A DNA stretch of 64,000 nucleotides from positions 27,432 to 91,431 of the forward strand of contig NZ_CABJFS010000010.1 in assembly GCF_902364945.1 (NCBI RefSeq). The letters are read 5' to 3'. Under the pieces are notes generated by a model. It ran no database searches and had not been told where the DNA came from. It was given only the letters and a program-made list of their open reading frames with translations. How positions within the stretch are numbered: the stretch's first letter is position 1; every line of letters begins with the position of its first letter. This stretch comes from Collinsella aerofaciens (GTDB lineage Bacteria > Actinomycetota > Coriobacteriia > Coriobacteriales > Coriobacteriaceae). Position numbers and translations under genes: made by a program. Positions 1 to 9,154 of this stretch are shown piece after piece.

Positions 1-183
1 GAGCGTGGTGAGCGCGTGCGCTTGGATAAGCGTGTCAAAAAGCTCAATGACCAGCTTAAAGAGACCATCGGCTACGAGGAGAAGTTGCACCACTTGGCAG
101 ACCAGATGATTAAGATCGACCTGGATGACGGCGTCAAGGTCAACTACGCCAAGTTTCAGGATGTACTGGCAAAGATCAAGTAA
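1..183 (+). CDS. pglX: PglX, BREX-1 adenine methyltransferase, C-terminal end only
   Basis: The window opens inside this reading frame; only the last 60 residues and the TAA stop are present. The tail ends in 'DLDDGVKVNYAKFQ' followed by 'VLAKIK', which I recognise as the usual C-terminus of BREX-1 PglX, the site-specific adenine methyltransferase that marks self DNA. The residues before it are charged and probably helical. Placement 23 bases before pglZ, with brxL next, matches the standard type 1 BREX order and supports the call more strongly than the short tail does. The catalytic domain lies outside the window, so its integrity cannot be judged here. Confidence 0.82.
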   Translation, partial: ERGERVRLDKRVKKLNDQLKETIGYEEKLHHLADQMIKIDLDDGVKVNYAKFQDVLAKIK

Positions 184-206
184 CTGCAGATACGGTAAGG
201 ATATTC

Positions 207-2915
207 ATGCCCAAGATCGATGTAGAAGAACAGCTTAAGCTGCGGTTTTTGCAGCCGTTGTCCGCATGCATGCCCCGTCGTGTGGTGGTTTGGCACGATG
301 CGGACGGCGAGTTTGCCCCTGAGTTTGAGCGATTGGCCGCCGAGGGTTTCGACGGCGCGGGGGCCGATGACAGCGTCATGCCCGCTCACGGGGACTTTGA
401 GCGCCCGGTGCGGTTTGTTGAGGCTTGCGAGGGCCGCATGTTTGCGGTCAAGAAACTTATCAACCGCGATGACCTTGCGAGCGATATCTTGTTGTATCGT
501 CGTTGCCCGCGCGGCAGGCTTGAGGGCGATTGGCTTGCCGATGTCGAGCTGTATGCCGATCAGTTCCAGGCTGACTATCTTTCGCTTTTGGCCGATCAGT
601 TGGGTATCGAGAATATCGATGCCGTGCGCGAGAGTCTGCGCGAGCACAAGACGTTCTTTGATGCCAAGACCCGCTGCGCTAAGTTTGCCGCGTGTGTTCC
701 GCATGCCGCGGGCGTATCCGATATCGAACTCGGCATTCTTACGGTGATATTTGGCGGTAAAGAGCTTGGCGACGCGCGACCCGCGTTTGTGCTGCGCGGC
801 TGTATGACCACGCTGCTGCACGAGGGTCCCGAGGCGCTGGCCGAGTTGATGGGCAAGTACTGCGTGCGCGATGTGCTCTCTGCCTTTATGCTTCGCTGCT
901 ATGGATTTGAGGGGCCGCTGTATGAGCGCGACTCATTGCTTATGCTTTCATCCCATGTGCTCCTTACAGCGGCGTCTACCGCGCTTCCCGAGGGAGCGCT
1001 CAAGGGACTCGAAAGCTATGTGGCTCCCGCCTACGGCCCCTATTGCCTTGAGGCGGTGCGCACGTGGGACCAGGCCGCCGATACCCAGGCATCGAGCGAG
1101 GACCTATTTGAGATCTGTCGTTTGGTGGAGGATGCCCGCGGACTCTTTGTGCGGTTTGGGGCTCTGCCGATCGATGTGCTGGCCTCGCTTGATGTGTTCC
1201 CGTGCGTCAATGAGGCTGTGCTCTCGCAGTTGTTCAGCTCGTTTGCCCAGGGTGCAGACCGTGTTGAGGACGCACGCGCCTTTGCGGCGCATCGCTGCGA
1301 CCTAAGCTGGTGCCGCCGTGTCGAGAGCTACTTTGGCTTGCTTGCCGCTGTGGCCGACATGTGCGCATTTAGGCAGGCACATGCGGGCGGGTTCCATCTG
1401 GCGCAACCCCAGCGGGTGTGGGATGCCTATACGTCCGATTGGTATTCCATGGATGCTGCCTATCGCCATATGTGCACCGCGTATTTGCGGACGCGCTCTG
1501 TCGAGTGCGATGTGCTCGAGGAGCCTGCCCGAGCCGTGGTGGACTGGGCGGAGAATCTCTACAGCAACTGGTTTTTGGCCGATGCCAATGCCTGCTGGAC
1601 ATCCGCTGCGCAAGGGGAGTGGGCCGATTGCGGCTACATCGATGGCCCTGCACGGCAGGATGAATTCTACTGGCATGTGCTGCCCACCTTTGTGGGGTCT
1701 GCCAAAACGACGGTCGTTATCGTAAGCGACGCGCTGCGCTATGAGGTGGCCCGTGATGTCGCGGCGCTTCTCGAGCGCGAGCGCGGCGGCAACGTCAGGG
1801 TTTCTAGCATGCAGGCGGTCTTTCCCTCCATCACCGAGGTGGGCATGCCCGCGCTGCTGCCGCACCAAGCGCTTGAACTTGCAGCGGATGGCTCGTTTGT
1901 GTTGGCTGACGGCATGCCCACTGCGACGACTCCGCAGCGCGAGGCCGTACTTACCCACGTTGAGCCCACGGCCCGCGCTTTGCGCTCGAGCGCATACCTC
2001 AACATGGCGGGAACCGAGCGCAAAGCGCTGCTCAAAGATTCCAAGCTCGTTTATCTCTACCACAACAAGATCGATGCCACGGGCGAGAAGGCCGCTACGC
2101 AGGATGACGTTTTCGATGCCTGCGCGGACACCGTGGAGGAACTTGCCGCGTTGGCGCGCCGCGTGTGCACTGACGCCCCGGGCGCGCGTGTTGTTATAAC
2201 GGCGGATCACGGCTTTATCTACACGCGTCGTGAGCTCAACGAGTGCCAGATGCTCGGCAAGCCAGACCTTCCCTTCCTTGACGCTCCTGTCATGCACGGC
2301 AAGCGTCATCTGGTGGTGCCCAACGAGGCCGTGGTCAAGTTTTCGGAAGAGGCATGCGAGGTGTTTGTTAATGTTGACATGGGACGTTTGGGCGCCGGTT
2401 TTGAGGGGTTTGCCCCGCGCGAGAACGTACACTTCAAGCGTCCCGGCGGCACTAACAACTACGTCCACGGCGGCATGAGCCTGCAGGAGCTCTGCGTGCC
2501 CGTTATCGGATTTTGGCGTGCGCGCTCGGGTTCCAAGGACTTTGTCGATACGCGCGCAGCGACGCTGCGCGTGCTAAGTGAGGGACGTCGAGTGACCAAC
2601 TCGCTCTTCTCGGTCAACTTGATCCAGGAAGAACCCGCCCAAGGCAAGGTTTTGCCGTGTGAGTACGAGCTGGTGTTTACCGACGCAAGCGGCAACGAGG
2701 TGAGCGATACGGTCAAGGCGCATGCCAACAAGACTTCTGCTAACTCGCAGGAGCGCGTGGTGCATGCCAAGTTTGCGCTGCGTGCAGCGGATGGATTCTC
2801 GGCCAAGGGTCCGTACTATCTGGTCTGCCGCGAGCGCGAAACGGGCAAGATCGTTTGGCGCGAGACGTACGCCATCGCTGTTTCGTTTGCCCCTGTTGCT
2901 GACTTTGGTTTTTAG
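207..2915 (+). CDS. pglZ: PglZ, BREX-1 phosphatase-superfamily protein
   Basis: 902 residues. PglZ is an alkaline-phosphatase-superfamily protein required for BREX phage exclusion; its exact substrate is not established. The PglZ domain is in the second half: 'VVIVSDALRYEVARD' near residue 503 carries the metal-binding Asp of the family, and 'ITADHGFIYTRRE' near residue 664 carries the Asp-His pair. The N-terminal half is helical and less conserved. The ATG at 207 follows AAGGATA with good spacing. It lies 23 bases after pglX, and brxL starts 11 bases after its stop, so the three are surely one transcript. The length is near that of other type 1 PglZ proteins and no disruption is seen. Confidence 0.93.
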   Translation: MPKIDVEEQLKLRFLQPLSACMPRRVVVWHDADGEFAPEFERLAAEGFDGAGADDSVMPAHGDFERPVRFVEACEGRMFAVKKLINRDDLASDILLYRRCPRGRLEGDWLADVELYADQFQADYLSLLADQLGIENIDAVRESLREHKTFFDAKTRCAKFAACVPHAAGVSDIELGILTVIFGGKELGDARPAFVLRGCMTTLLHEGPEALAELMGKYCVRDVLSAFMLRCYGFEGPLYERDSLLMLSSHVLLTAASTALPEGALKGLESYVAPAYGPYCLEAVRTWDQAADTQASSEDLFEICRLVEDARGLFVRFGALPIDVLASLDVFPCVNEAVLSQLFSSFAQGADRVEDARAFAAHRCDLSWCRRVESYFGLLAAVADMCAFRQAHAGGFHLAQPQRVWDAYTSDWYSMDAAYRHMCTAYLRTRSVECDVLEEPARAVVDWAENLYSNWFLADANACWTSAAQGEWADCGYIDGPARQDEFYWHVLPTFVGSAKTTVVIVSDALRYEVARDVAALLERERGGNVRVSSMQAVFPSITEVGMPALLPHQALELAADGSFVLADGMPTATTPQREAVLTHVEPTARALRSSAYLNMAGTERKALLKDSKLVYLYHNKIDATGEKAATQDDVFDACADTVEELAALARRVCTDAPGARVVITADHGFIYTRRELNECQMLGKPDLPFLDAPVMHGKRHLVVPNEAVVKFSEEACEVFVNVDMGRLGAGFEGFAPRENVHFKRPGGTNNYVHGGMSLQELCVPVIGFWRARSGSKDFVDTRAATLRVLSEGRRVTNSLFSVNLIQEEPAQGKVLPCEYELVFTDASGNEVSDTVKAHANKTSANSQERVVHAKFALRAADGFSAKGPYYLVCRERETGKIVWRETYAIAVSFAPVADFGF

Positions 2916-2926
2916 GAGTGTGCCCT

Positions 2927-5308
2927 ATGTTTGATAGCAATGACGACGATCTGTGGGAAGTTCCCTCGATTGATGTGAATGCGCCGGTGCAGGCTGCGGT
3001 GTCTGCGGAGGAGGCCATGCCCGCCCCGGAGGCTGAGACTGCTGCAGAGGCCGTGGCTGCCGCGCCTGCCCCGGAGCCGACGGTGGCCGCGGTACCCGAT
3101 GAGGTTGCGGCGCCCGCCGAGGACGAGTCCTCGACCGATGGCTATGCCCAGGCCGTGGCCGACGCTCCCGAGGACGACGGTTACGACATGGATGTACTGG
3201 ACGGTAAGCTGCTCGAGCACTTTGGCGGCAAGATCGTGCGTAAGGACCTCACGGCCCTTATGAAGCGTGGCGCCAACGTGCCTACCTTTGTGCTGGAGTA
3301 CCTGCTGGGCATGTACTGCTCAACCGACGACGAGGATGCCGTGGCGGAGGGTCTGCAGCGCATCCGCAAGATTCTCACCGATAACTACGTGCGTCCCGAC
3401 GAGTCCGAGCGCATTAAGTCCAAGATCCGCGAGCTGGGTCGCTTTACCATCATCGATAAGGTGACGGCCAAGCTCGACGAGTACAAAGACATCTACGTGG
3501 CGTCGTTTGCCAACCTGACCATTGAGCCGTTTGTGATGCCGGCCGAGTACGTGCGCGACTATTCCAAGATTCTTCAGGGTGGTATTTGGTGCATTATGAG
3601 CATCGAGTATCGTCGTCCCATGGAAGAGGAAGACGAGTTTGGCATGGAAGTCTTTGGCGACGATGCGCCGCGCCGCTCCAAGGCCAAGCGCAAAAAGCGC
3701 GGACCCGAGGACTCTCCGTTTAGCGTGGCGTCGCTCACGCCCATCCAGATGCCCAACCTGGACCTGGACGCAATGATCGAGGAGCGTCAGTATTTCTCGC
3801 GCGACGAGTGGCTCAACATGCTGCTGCGCTCTGCCGGCTATGAGCCCAGCGAGCTTTCGGAGAAGGAGCGCCTGCACTTTATCGAGCGCATGGTGCCGCT
3901 GATCGAGCGCAACTACAATCTGTGCGAGCTTGGTCCCCGTGGCACCGGCAAGAGCCATATCTACAAAGAGGTTTCGCCCTACGCCATTTTGCTCTCGGGC
4001 GGGCAGACCACCACGGCCAACCTGTTCGGCCGTATGAACTCCATGCGCGCCGATCGCGTGGGCTTGGTGGGCCATTGGGATTGCGTGACGTTCGACGAGG
4101 TCGCCGGCATGCGTTTTAAGGACACCAATGCCGTGCAGATCATGAAGGACTATATGGCGAGTGGCAGCTACGCGCGTGGCCGCGACCAGATCAACGCCGA
4201 CGCCTCCATGGTCTTTGAGGGCAACATCAACGACACCGTGCAAAACGTCCTTAAGACCACGCACCTGTTTGATCCGTTCCCGCCGGAGTTTAACAACGAT
4301 TCGGCCTTTTTCGACCGTATCCACTATTACCTGCCGGGCTGGGAGATTCCCAAGATGCGCTCGAGTCTGCTGACCGGGCATTACGGCTTAATCACCGACT
4401 GCCTATCGGAGTTTTGCAAGGAGATGCGCCGCAAGGACTTTACGCATCATATCGACCGCTACTTCCGCTTTAACAGCGACTTTAACAAGCGTGACGAGAT
4501 CGCCGTGCGCAAGTCCTTTAGCGGCCTGGCCAAGCTGCTGTTCCCCGACGAGGCTATGGACAAGGACGACGTTCGCTGGCTGCTGGACTACGCCATCGAG
4601 GGCCGCCGCCGTGTAAAGGAACAGCTCAAGATTATGGCGGGCGTCGAGTTTATCGATGTCAACCTGGGCTATATGGATGCCGACAATCCGCAGGACGTGC
4701 ACGTGGTGCGCGTGCCCGAGCAGTCCGAGGATACGTTGATTCCCGATGGCCCGCTGCTGTCCGGTCACGTGTTTGGCGTGGGCAGGTCGCAGGGCGGCGA
4801 GGTTGCCGTGTACAAGCTGGAGAACAAGGCCGTTGCCGGCGAGTGCAAGTTTAAGCACGAGGGCGTTGCCTTTAACAAGCCGGTACGCGATACGCTGGAG
4901 GCCGCGTTCGACAACTTTGTGAACCTGGCGAACCGTGTGGCGCCGGGCATGCACATTGGCTCAAAGGACTACCTGCTGTTCTATAACGACCTGCAGAGCA
5001 AGGGTCTGTCCGAAGAAGTCTCGCTTGCCGAGTTTGTGGGCCTGTGCTCCGCGGCGTGCAACCGCCCGGTGATGTCCGCGCTGGCGGTTCCGGGAATCTT
5101 GCGCATGTCGGGATCTATGGATGAGATCCGCGGGCTCGAGGACATCATGCGCGTGGCCAAAAACGCCGGCGCCAAGCGCGTGATATTGCCGCTGAGCGCC
5201 ATCGCGGGCCTGCAGAGCGTTTCGTCCGAGATTATCTCGGGGTTGAGCCCGGTGTTCTACATGGATGGCGACCCGGTCGATGCTGCGAAGAAGGCGTTGG
5301 ATCTATAG
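2927..5308 (+). CDS. brxL: BrxL, BREX-1 Lon-like AAA+ protein
   Basis: 793 residues from the ATG at 2927, which follows AGGAG by 8 bases; a GTG at 2918 overlaps that ribosome site and is less likely. BrxL is an MCM-like AAA+ DNA-binding motor with a Lon-like C-terminal domain and is a core component of type 1 BREX. Walker A 'GPRGTGKS' is near residues 336-343 and Walker B 'CVTFDEVAG' near 387-395. The last 100 residues have the Lon-like fold signature around 'AKRVILPLSAIAG'. The first ~80 residues are an Ala/Pro/Glu/Asp-rich, probably disordered tail, and the protein is longer than BrxL proteins I know of (about 680 residues). Its position as last core gene of the locus is typical. Confidence 0.93.
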   Translation: MFDSNDDDLWEVPSIDVNAPVQAAVSAEEAMPAPEAETAAEAVAAAPAPEPTVAAVPDEVAAPAEDESSTDGYAQAVADAPEDDGYDMDVLDGKLLEHFGGKIVRKDLTALMKRGANVPTFVLEYLLGMYCSTDDEDAVAEGLQRIRKILTDNYVRPDESERIKSKIRELGRFTIIDKVTAKLDEYKDIYVASFANLTIEPFVMPAEYVRDYSKILQGGIWCIMSIEYRRPMEEEDEFGMEVFGDDAPRRSKAKRKKRGPEDSPFSVASLTPIQMPNLDLDAMIEERQYFSRDEWLNMLLRSAGYEPSELSEKERLHFIERMVPLIERNYNLCELGPRGTGKSHIYKEVSPYAILLSGGQTTTANLFGRMNSMRADRVGLVGHWDCVTFDEVAGMRFKDTNAVQIMKDYMASGSYARGRDQINADASMVFEGNINDTVQNVLKTTHLFDPFPPEFNNDSAFFDRIHYYLPGWEIPKMRSSLLTGHYGLITDCLSEFCKEMRRKDFTHHIDRYFRFNSDFNKRDEIAVRKSFSGLAKLLFPDEAMDKDDVRWLLDYAIEGRRRVKEQLKIMAGVEFIDVNLGYMDADNPQDVHVVRVPEQSEDTLIPDGPLLSGHVFGVGRSQGGEVAVYKLENKAVAGECKFKHEGVAFNKPVRDTLEAAFDNFVNLANRVAPGMHIGSKDYLLFYNDLQSKGLSEEVSLAEFVGLCSAACNRPVMSALAVPGILRMSGSMDEIRGLEDIMRVAKNAGAKRVILPLSAIAGLQSVSSEIISGLSPVFYMDGDPVDAAKKALDL

Positions 5309-5401
5309 GGATGCGAGCGTGCGGGCTTGCGTGCGCGAGGCGTTTGATGCGCACGTGAGCCCGCGAGCATGGTGGCGCGCTGCGCGTGAGGAGGCCTTGC
5401 C

Positions 5402-6754
5402 ATGGCGGAAGAACGTTCTGTTGGCGAGCTGCTCGATGAGCTGTTTGGCTTTGAGTCGGTAGCCAAGCGTCAGACGGCGCTTGAGCAGTACGATCGCGGG
5501 GAGTTATTGCGCAAGGCGCGCTCCCGCGAGCTACTGGCCGTGATCGGGGGCGTCGAGGCTGCCGAGCGTGCTGCGCGTGAGTCTGCCGTGCGGGCCGTTG
5601 ACGGGTATGTACGCCGCGTTGAATTTGATTCTCTTGCGCGCGCTCGCAAGCAGGTAGGCGTTGTGGGCCCGTTGCAGATGGAGCGGCGCTACGCTGCCTT
5701 TTTGCGTATGGAGGACAAGGCCGAGCTGTTGGCCCGCTTGGAGCAGACGCTTGCGTTTATCGAGGTAAAGCTGCTTGCCAATACGGCGGACAGGGTTCGT
5801 GCGGCATACGATGCTGCGGGGGCTTTGGTGTTGCAGGGCGCGGCGCGTCTGAGCGACGTGCGCGTTGTGGATGCCGCACCCTTGGATGCCAATCTGCTAT
5901 GCACGCAGTTGGAGCAACTGCGTTGTGCCGCCGACGCAACGGACCTTGCCGGCATGATCACGGCGACGTTTGAGTCCGAGCTGAGTGCGACCGGCCCGCA
6001 GGGTGTTGACGCGTTTGCGAGCGATGTGGCTGGCGATGTGGCGCTGGAGCGCGAGCTTACTAATGTGCGCGGTGCTGCGCAGCGAGCGCACTTGGCAGCC
6101 CAAGCGTATCGGGCCGAACGCGCTGCCCGCGTTGCAGGGAGCACGGTGGAGCCGGTATCGTTGCCGAAGTCTGCTTGCGTCGCGTGCGAGACGGGGTGCG
6201 ATGCCGGAGAGCTTTCCGAGTTGCTCTCTCAGGTTAAGAAGTCGTTTGAGACTTATAGGTGCGTTGTTGCCGATGGCGGGTTGTTCCGTGCCTTTGGCAC
6301 CGGTTCGCTGCATGGGATTTGCCGGGGTAGCAGTTATTTCGACTACGATGATCGGTTTGACGAAGACGTGTTGGTGGGCGAGTACGACGGTGCTACCAGG
6401 CACAATGTCCGGCGCGAGGTTGCGATTCCCGAGCTTGTGGACGAGGCTTCGGCCGACGGCGGCGACTCGCTCGAGGTTGCCGTGGCGCGCATGCGTGAGT
6501 TTAACGGACGGCGCTACGATGGGGTGCTGGATGAGGATCCTGCGCGCCATGTGAATGCGTTTTGGTATGGACTCAAAAAGCTCAGCCAGTACTGCGAGGC
6601 CGCCGTGCGCGTAGATGAGCGTGCTTGGGATTGCTTTATCGATAAGGTGCAGTTCGCCTACGATGAACCCGTGGGGCGCCTGGCCACGCAGATGGACGAC
6701 AAGCAGGTTGCGGCTTTTGTTGCTGCCGTGGACGCGCTCGGTGCTAGTGAGTAG
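5402..6754 (+). CDS. Unrecognised protein downstream of brxL, possible BREX accessory
   Basis: 450 residues; I do not recognise the family. The ATG follows GAGGAGG with suitable spacing, 93 bases after brxL, same strand. The first ~250 residues are rich in Ala, Arg, Glu and Leu and look like long helices or coiled coil. A Cys pair cluster 'CVACETGC' follows near residue 260. The last ~170 residues are aromatic and acidic, including 'RGSSYFDYDDRFDEDV' and 'NAFWYGLKKLSQYC', and look like a folded domain. No signal peptide or membrane segment is visible. Position directly after brxL suggests co-transcription with BREX and an accessory role, but this is inference from context only. Confidence 0.6.
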   Translation: MAEERSVGELLDELFGFESVAKRQTALEQYDRGELLRKARSRELLAVIGGVEAAERAARESAVRAVDGYVRRVEFDSLARARKQVGVVGPLQMERRYAAFLRMEDKAELLARLEQTLAFIEVKLLANTADRVRAAYDAAGALVLQGAARLSDVRVVDAAPLDANLLCTQLEQLRCAADATDLAGMITATFESELSATGPQGVDAFASDVAGDVALERELTNVRGAAQRAHLAAQAYRAERAARVAGSTVEPVSLPKSACVACETGCDAGELSELLSQVKKSFETYRCVVADGGLFRAFGTGSLHGICRGSSYFDYDDRFDEDVLVGEYDGATRHNVRREVAIPELVDEASADGGDSLEVAVARMREFNGRRYDGVLDEDPARHVNAFWYGLKKLSQYCEAAVRVDERAWDCFIDKVQFAYDEPVGRLATQMDDKQVAAFVAAVDALGASE

Positions 6755-6781
6755 GGTCCTGGTCTGGTAGGAGGTTTCATC

Positions 6782-6973
6782 TTGAAGATCGACGTTGATG
6801 TAGATCAGCTGCGCGAGAGTCAGCTCGATCGTGCGGGGAGTGCGGCAGGCGTTGGCTTTCCCGCTGCCATGCTCGACGTGATGGATATCGAGGACGAGTC
6901 GCCCCAAGAGCTCCTAGCCCGAGCCGAACGCGAGGGTCTCGACCTCCGCGACTTTGCCGTCGACGATGACTAG
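6782..6973 (+). CDS. Small acidic protein, unknown
   Basis: 63 residues starting at TTG 6782, chosen because AGGAGG lies 7 bases upstream and no in-frame ATG is better placed. It begins 27 bases after the preceding unknown gene, so the two are probably translated from the same message. The protein is strongly acidic, ending 'DLRDFAVDDD', with no Cys, no membrane segment and no motif I recognise. It is the last gene of the BREX transcript before a gene-free stretch. It could be a small partner of the 450-residue protein, or a DNA-mimic-like acidic peptide, but nothing in the sequence decides this. Confidence 0.5.
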   Translation: MKIDVDVDQLRESQLDRAGSAAGVGFPAAMLDVMDIEDESPQELLARAEREGLDLRDFAVDDD

Positions 6974-7086
6974 GGTAGCTAATTTGAGACGGGGCGTCTG
7001 CACCCGCGGCTGCGCGAAGATGAACGATAAACCGTCGCAATGGAGTCTAATGAGCTCGCGACCGTTCTATTTTGACTGCCTGCTGG

Positions 7087-7209
7087 CTAAGTGAGTAGGC
7101 TTTATTGGAAATCCTGAGCACACGACAAATTTGCTTTAACAAACTCGCAGGTCACAGACTTGTGCTTTGGTGACGTGGTCGGCGATTCGGTAAAAGTCTA
7201 CTCACTTAG
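7087..7209. repeat. MITE-like element with 17-bp inverted ends
   Basis: 'CTAAGTGAGTAGGCTTT' at 7087-7103 is repeated in inverted form at 7193-7209 with one mismatch. The 89 bases between hold no reading frame. It occupies most of the gap (6974-7299) between the BREX-linked genes and the convergent antiporter gene. A short non-coding unit with terminal inverted repeats fits a miniature transposable element; it could also be a very long-looped terminator hairpin. No clear target-site duplication is visible beside it. Confidence 0.5.
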
Positions 7210-7299
7210 TTTTGAGAGACGCTAATTGTCCGCAACGAGATCCTAGCCGGGGCGATTTATGCTCAAATATGGTCAATTCGGGACGGCTACCCCTAGCCA

Positions 7300-8901
7300 C
7301 TACGACGCCAGCGTGGCGATGACGGCTTCGTCGCCGGCGTATATGAGGGTGTCGCCGTCGGGGATGATCGTCTGGCCTTCGCGCTTGAGCATCACCACGA
7401 TAAACGGGTGCTTGCCCTGCGGCACGTCGCGCAGGCGCTGACCGGCCAGGCGACCGTGGGGCGTCACGGTGACCTCGCGCAGCGTAACCTCGGCACGCTC
7501 TTCGAACGTTGGGGCTGCCATCACCAGCAGATCGCCTTCCTGGATCACGGTGTCGCCATTGGGCAGTACCGGATGCGCCCCGTCGCGCAGCACCAGGACC
7601 ACGAGCATGTCCGTCGCGCTGCCAATATCGGCGAGCGAGCGACCGACAAACGGATGGCCCGCACTCACCTTGAGCTTTACAAACGACATGCCGTCCTCGT
7701 CGCGGTAGTCGTTAAAGGTGCGGCGTACGTCGCCGGCCGCATCGATCATATCGAGTTTCTTCGCCACCGCCGGCAGTAGCGAACCCTGCACCACAATGCT
7801 CGATACGGCAATCACAAACACCAGGTCAAACAGGTCGTGACCACCGGGAACGCCGGCTACCACGGCAAAGAGGCTAAAGACGACCGAAGCCGCGCCGCGC
7901 AAGCCCGCCCAGCTTACGAGTGCAACCTGGCGAGGGTTCGTCTTAAAGGGCACCAGCAGCAGACCGACGGCGATGGGGCGGCTCGCAAAGAGCATAAACG
8001 CCATGAGCGCCAGGCCCGGCAGCAGCATCTGCGGCAGGCGCGCGGGCGTGACGAGCAGGCCCAGCAAAAAGAAGATGGTCATCTCGGCCATCTCGGTGAG
8101 GGTGTCAAAAAAGTGCGCCATCTCGACCTTGCCGGTGATGTCGCTCGCGCCCAGCACAATGCCGGCCAGGTACACGGCCAAAAAGCCGTTGCCGCCCAGA
8201 TAGCTCGGCAATGCGTAGGCGACGATCGCCACGGCGAACAAAAAGATGGTCTGCGCGCCCTCGGCCGTTGCGTGCGCTCGTTCAATCAGGCGGCCCGCCG
8301 CCCAGCCGATGGCAAGGCCCAGGCCCGCGCCCAGGATAATCTGCTTGGCCAGCAGTGCGGGAATGTTGATGTCGCCGCCGGCTGCGAGTGTGGCGAGCAC
8401 GGCGGTGAGCATGTAGGCGACGGGGTCGTTGGAGCCCGATTCGACCTCGAGCAGCGAGTCGGTGCCGCCCCTCAGCGAAAGGCTGTGCTCGCGCAGCACG
8501 CTAAAGACGACGGCCGCGTCGGTGGACGCCACGACCGATCCCAGCAGCAGGCCGCCGATCCAGTCGAAGCCCAGCACAAAGTGGGCGAACACGCCGGTGA
8601 TGCCAGCAGTGATGACGACGCCGAGCGTGCTCAGCAATACCGCGGGCACGGCAACGGGTTTGGCACGGTCGATATTGGTGTTAAAGCCGCCGTAGAACAT
8701 GATGAACAGCAACGCCGTGCTGCAGACGGTTTCGGTGAGCGCGTAGTCGCTAAATTCGATGTGCGCCGGCCCGTTGACGCCCAACAGCATGCCGAGCGCG
8801 ATAAAGATGAGCAGGGTGGGGAAGGGGAGTTTTTTGCCGACGGGCTTGATGGTCAGGCACAGAATAATAACGAGGCCGATAAAGAGAAGGATCTGGTTCA
8901 T
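7300..8901 (-). CDS. Potassium/proton antiporter, CPA1 family (NhaP2/CvrA type)
   Basis: 533 residues. Predicted cytoplasmic-membrane antiporter exchanging K+ or Na+ for H+, for ion and volume homeostasis. Residues ~1-390 form about 12 hydrophobic segments beginning 'MNQILLFIGLVIILCLTIK'; the CPA1 core motif with paired acidic residues is at 'GSVVASTDAAVVFSVL' and the later 'GLRGAASVVFSLF' is also typical. Residues ~395-530 form a cytoplasmic TrkA-C/RCK-type region, which in NhaP2-like proteins binds ligand and gates activity. The ATG at 8901 follows CAGGAG. It is a single gene, convergent with the BREX transcript. K+ specificity is inferred from the TrkA-C tail. Confidence 0.88.
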   Translation of the reverse strand: MNQILLFIGLVIILCLTIKPVGKKLPFPTLLIFIALGMLLGVNGPAHIEFSDYALTETVCSTALLFIMFYGGFNTNIDRAKPVAVPAVLLSTLGVVITAGITGVFAHFVLGFDWIGGLLLGSVVASTDAAVVFSVLREHSLSLRGGTDSLLEVESGSNDPVAYMLTAVLATLAAGGDINIPALLAKQIILGAGLGLAIGWAAGRLIERAHATAEGAQTIFLFAVAIVAYALPSYLGGNGFLAVYLAGIVLGASDITGKVEMAHFFDTLTEMAEMTIFFLLGLLVTPARLPQMLLPGLALMAFMLFASRPIAVGLLLVPFKTNPRQVALVSWAGLRGAASVVFSLFAVVAGVPGGHDLFDLVFVIAVSSIVVQGSLLPAVAKKLDMIDAAGDVRRTFNDYRDEDGMSFVKLKVSAGHPFVGRSLADIGSATDMLVVLVLRDGAHPVLPNGDTVIQEGDLLVMAAPTFEERAEVTLREVTVTPHGRLAGQRLRDVPQGKHPFIVVMLKREGQTIIPDGDTLIYAGDEAVIATLAS

Positions 8902-9154
8902 GGATGGTGTCCGCTCCTGGGTGGTTGGCGTGGCACGGTCAGTTGTCTGCGGTTATTTGTACCCAAAGATGGTGGGTTTATGGGGTTGGATTGCGGGCGT
9001 GCGCGATATCGTCATAGACGGCTGCCGTCTTTGCCTCTGCTTGGAAACCCTTTCCAGCTTTATTGCAACGGAGTACAATGGGTAACGTTTAAGTTCAACT
9101 TGAAGTTTTAGTTGCGGCGCCGGGCTTCGGCCGCAATGCAAGGAGAGGCGTACC

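Noticed and set aside
5309..5401. Terminator between brxL and the downstream unknown gene
   Set aside because: GC-rich imperfect repeats are present but no stable stem with a T-run, so a shared transcript remains likely.
7837..9111. 424-residue open frame on the plus strand opposite the antiporter gene
   Set aside because: Composition is Gln/His/Arg/Ala-rich as expected for the complement of membrane-protein codons; no start signal.
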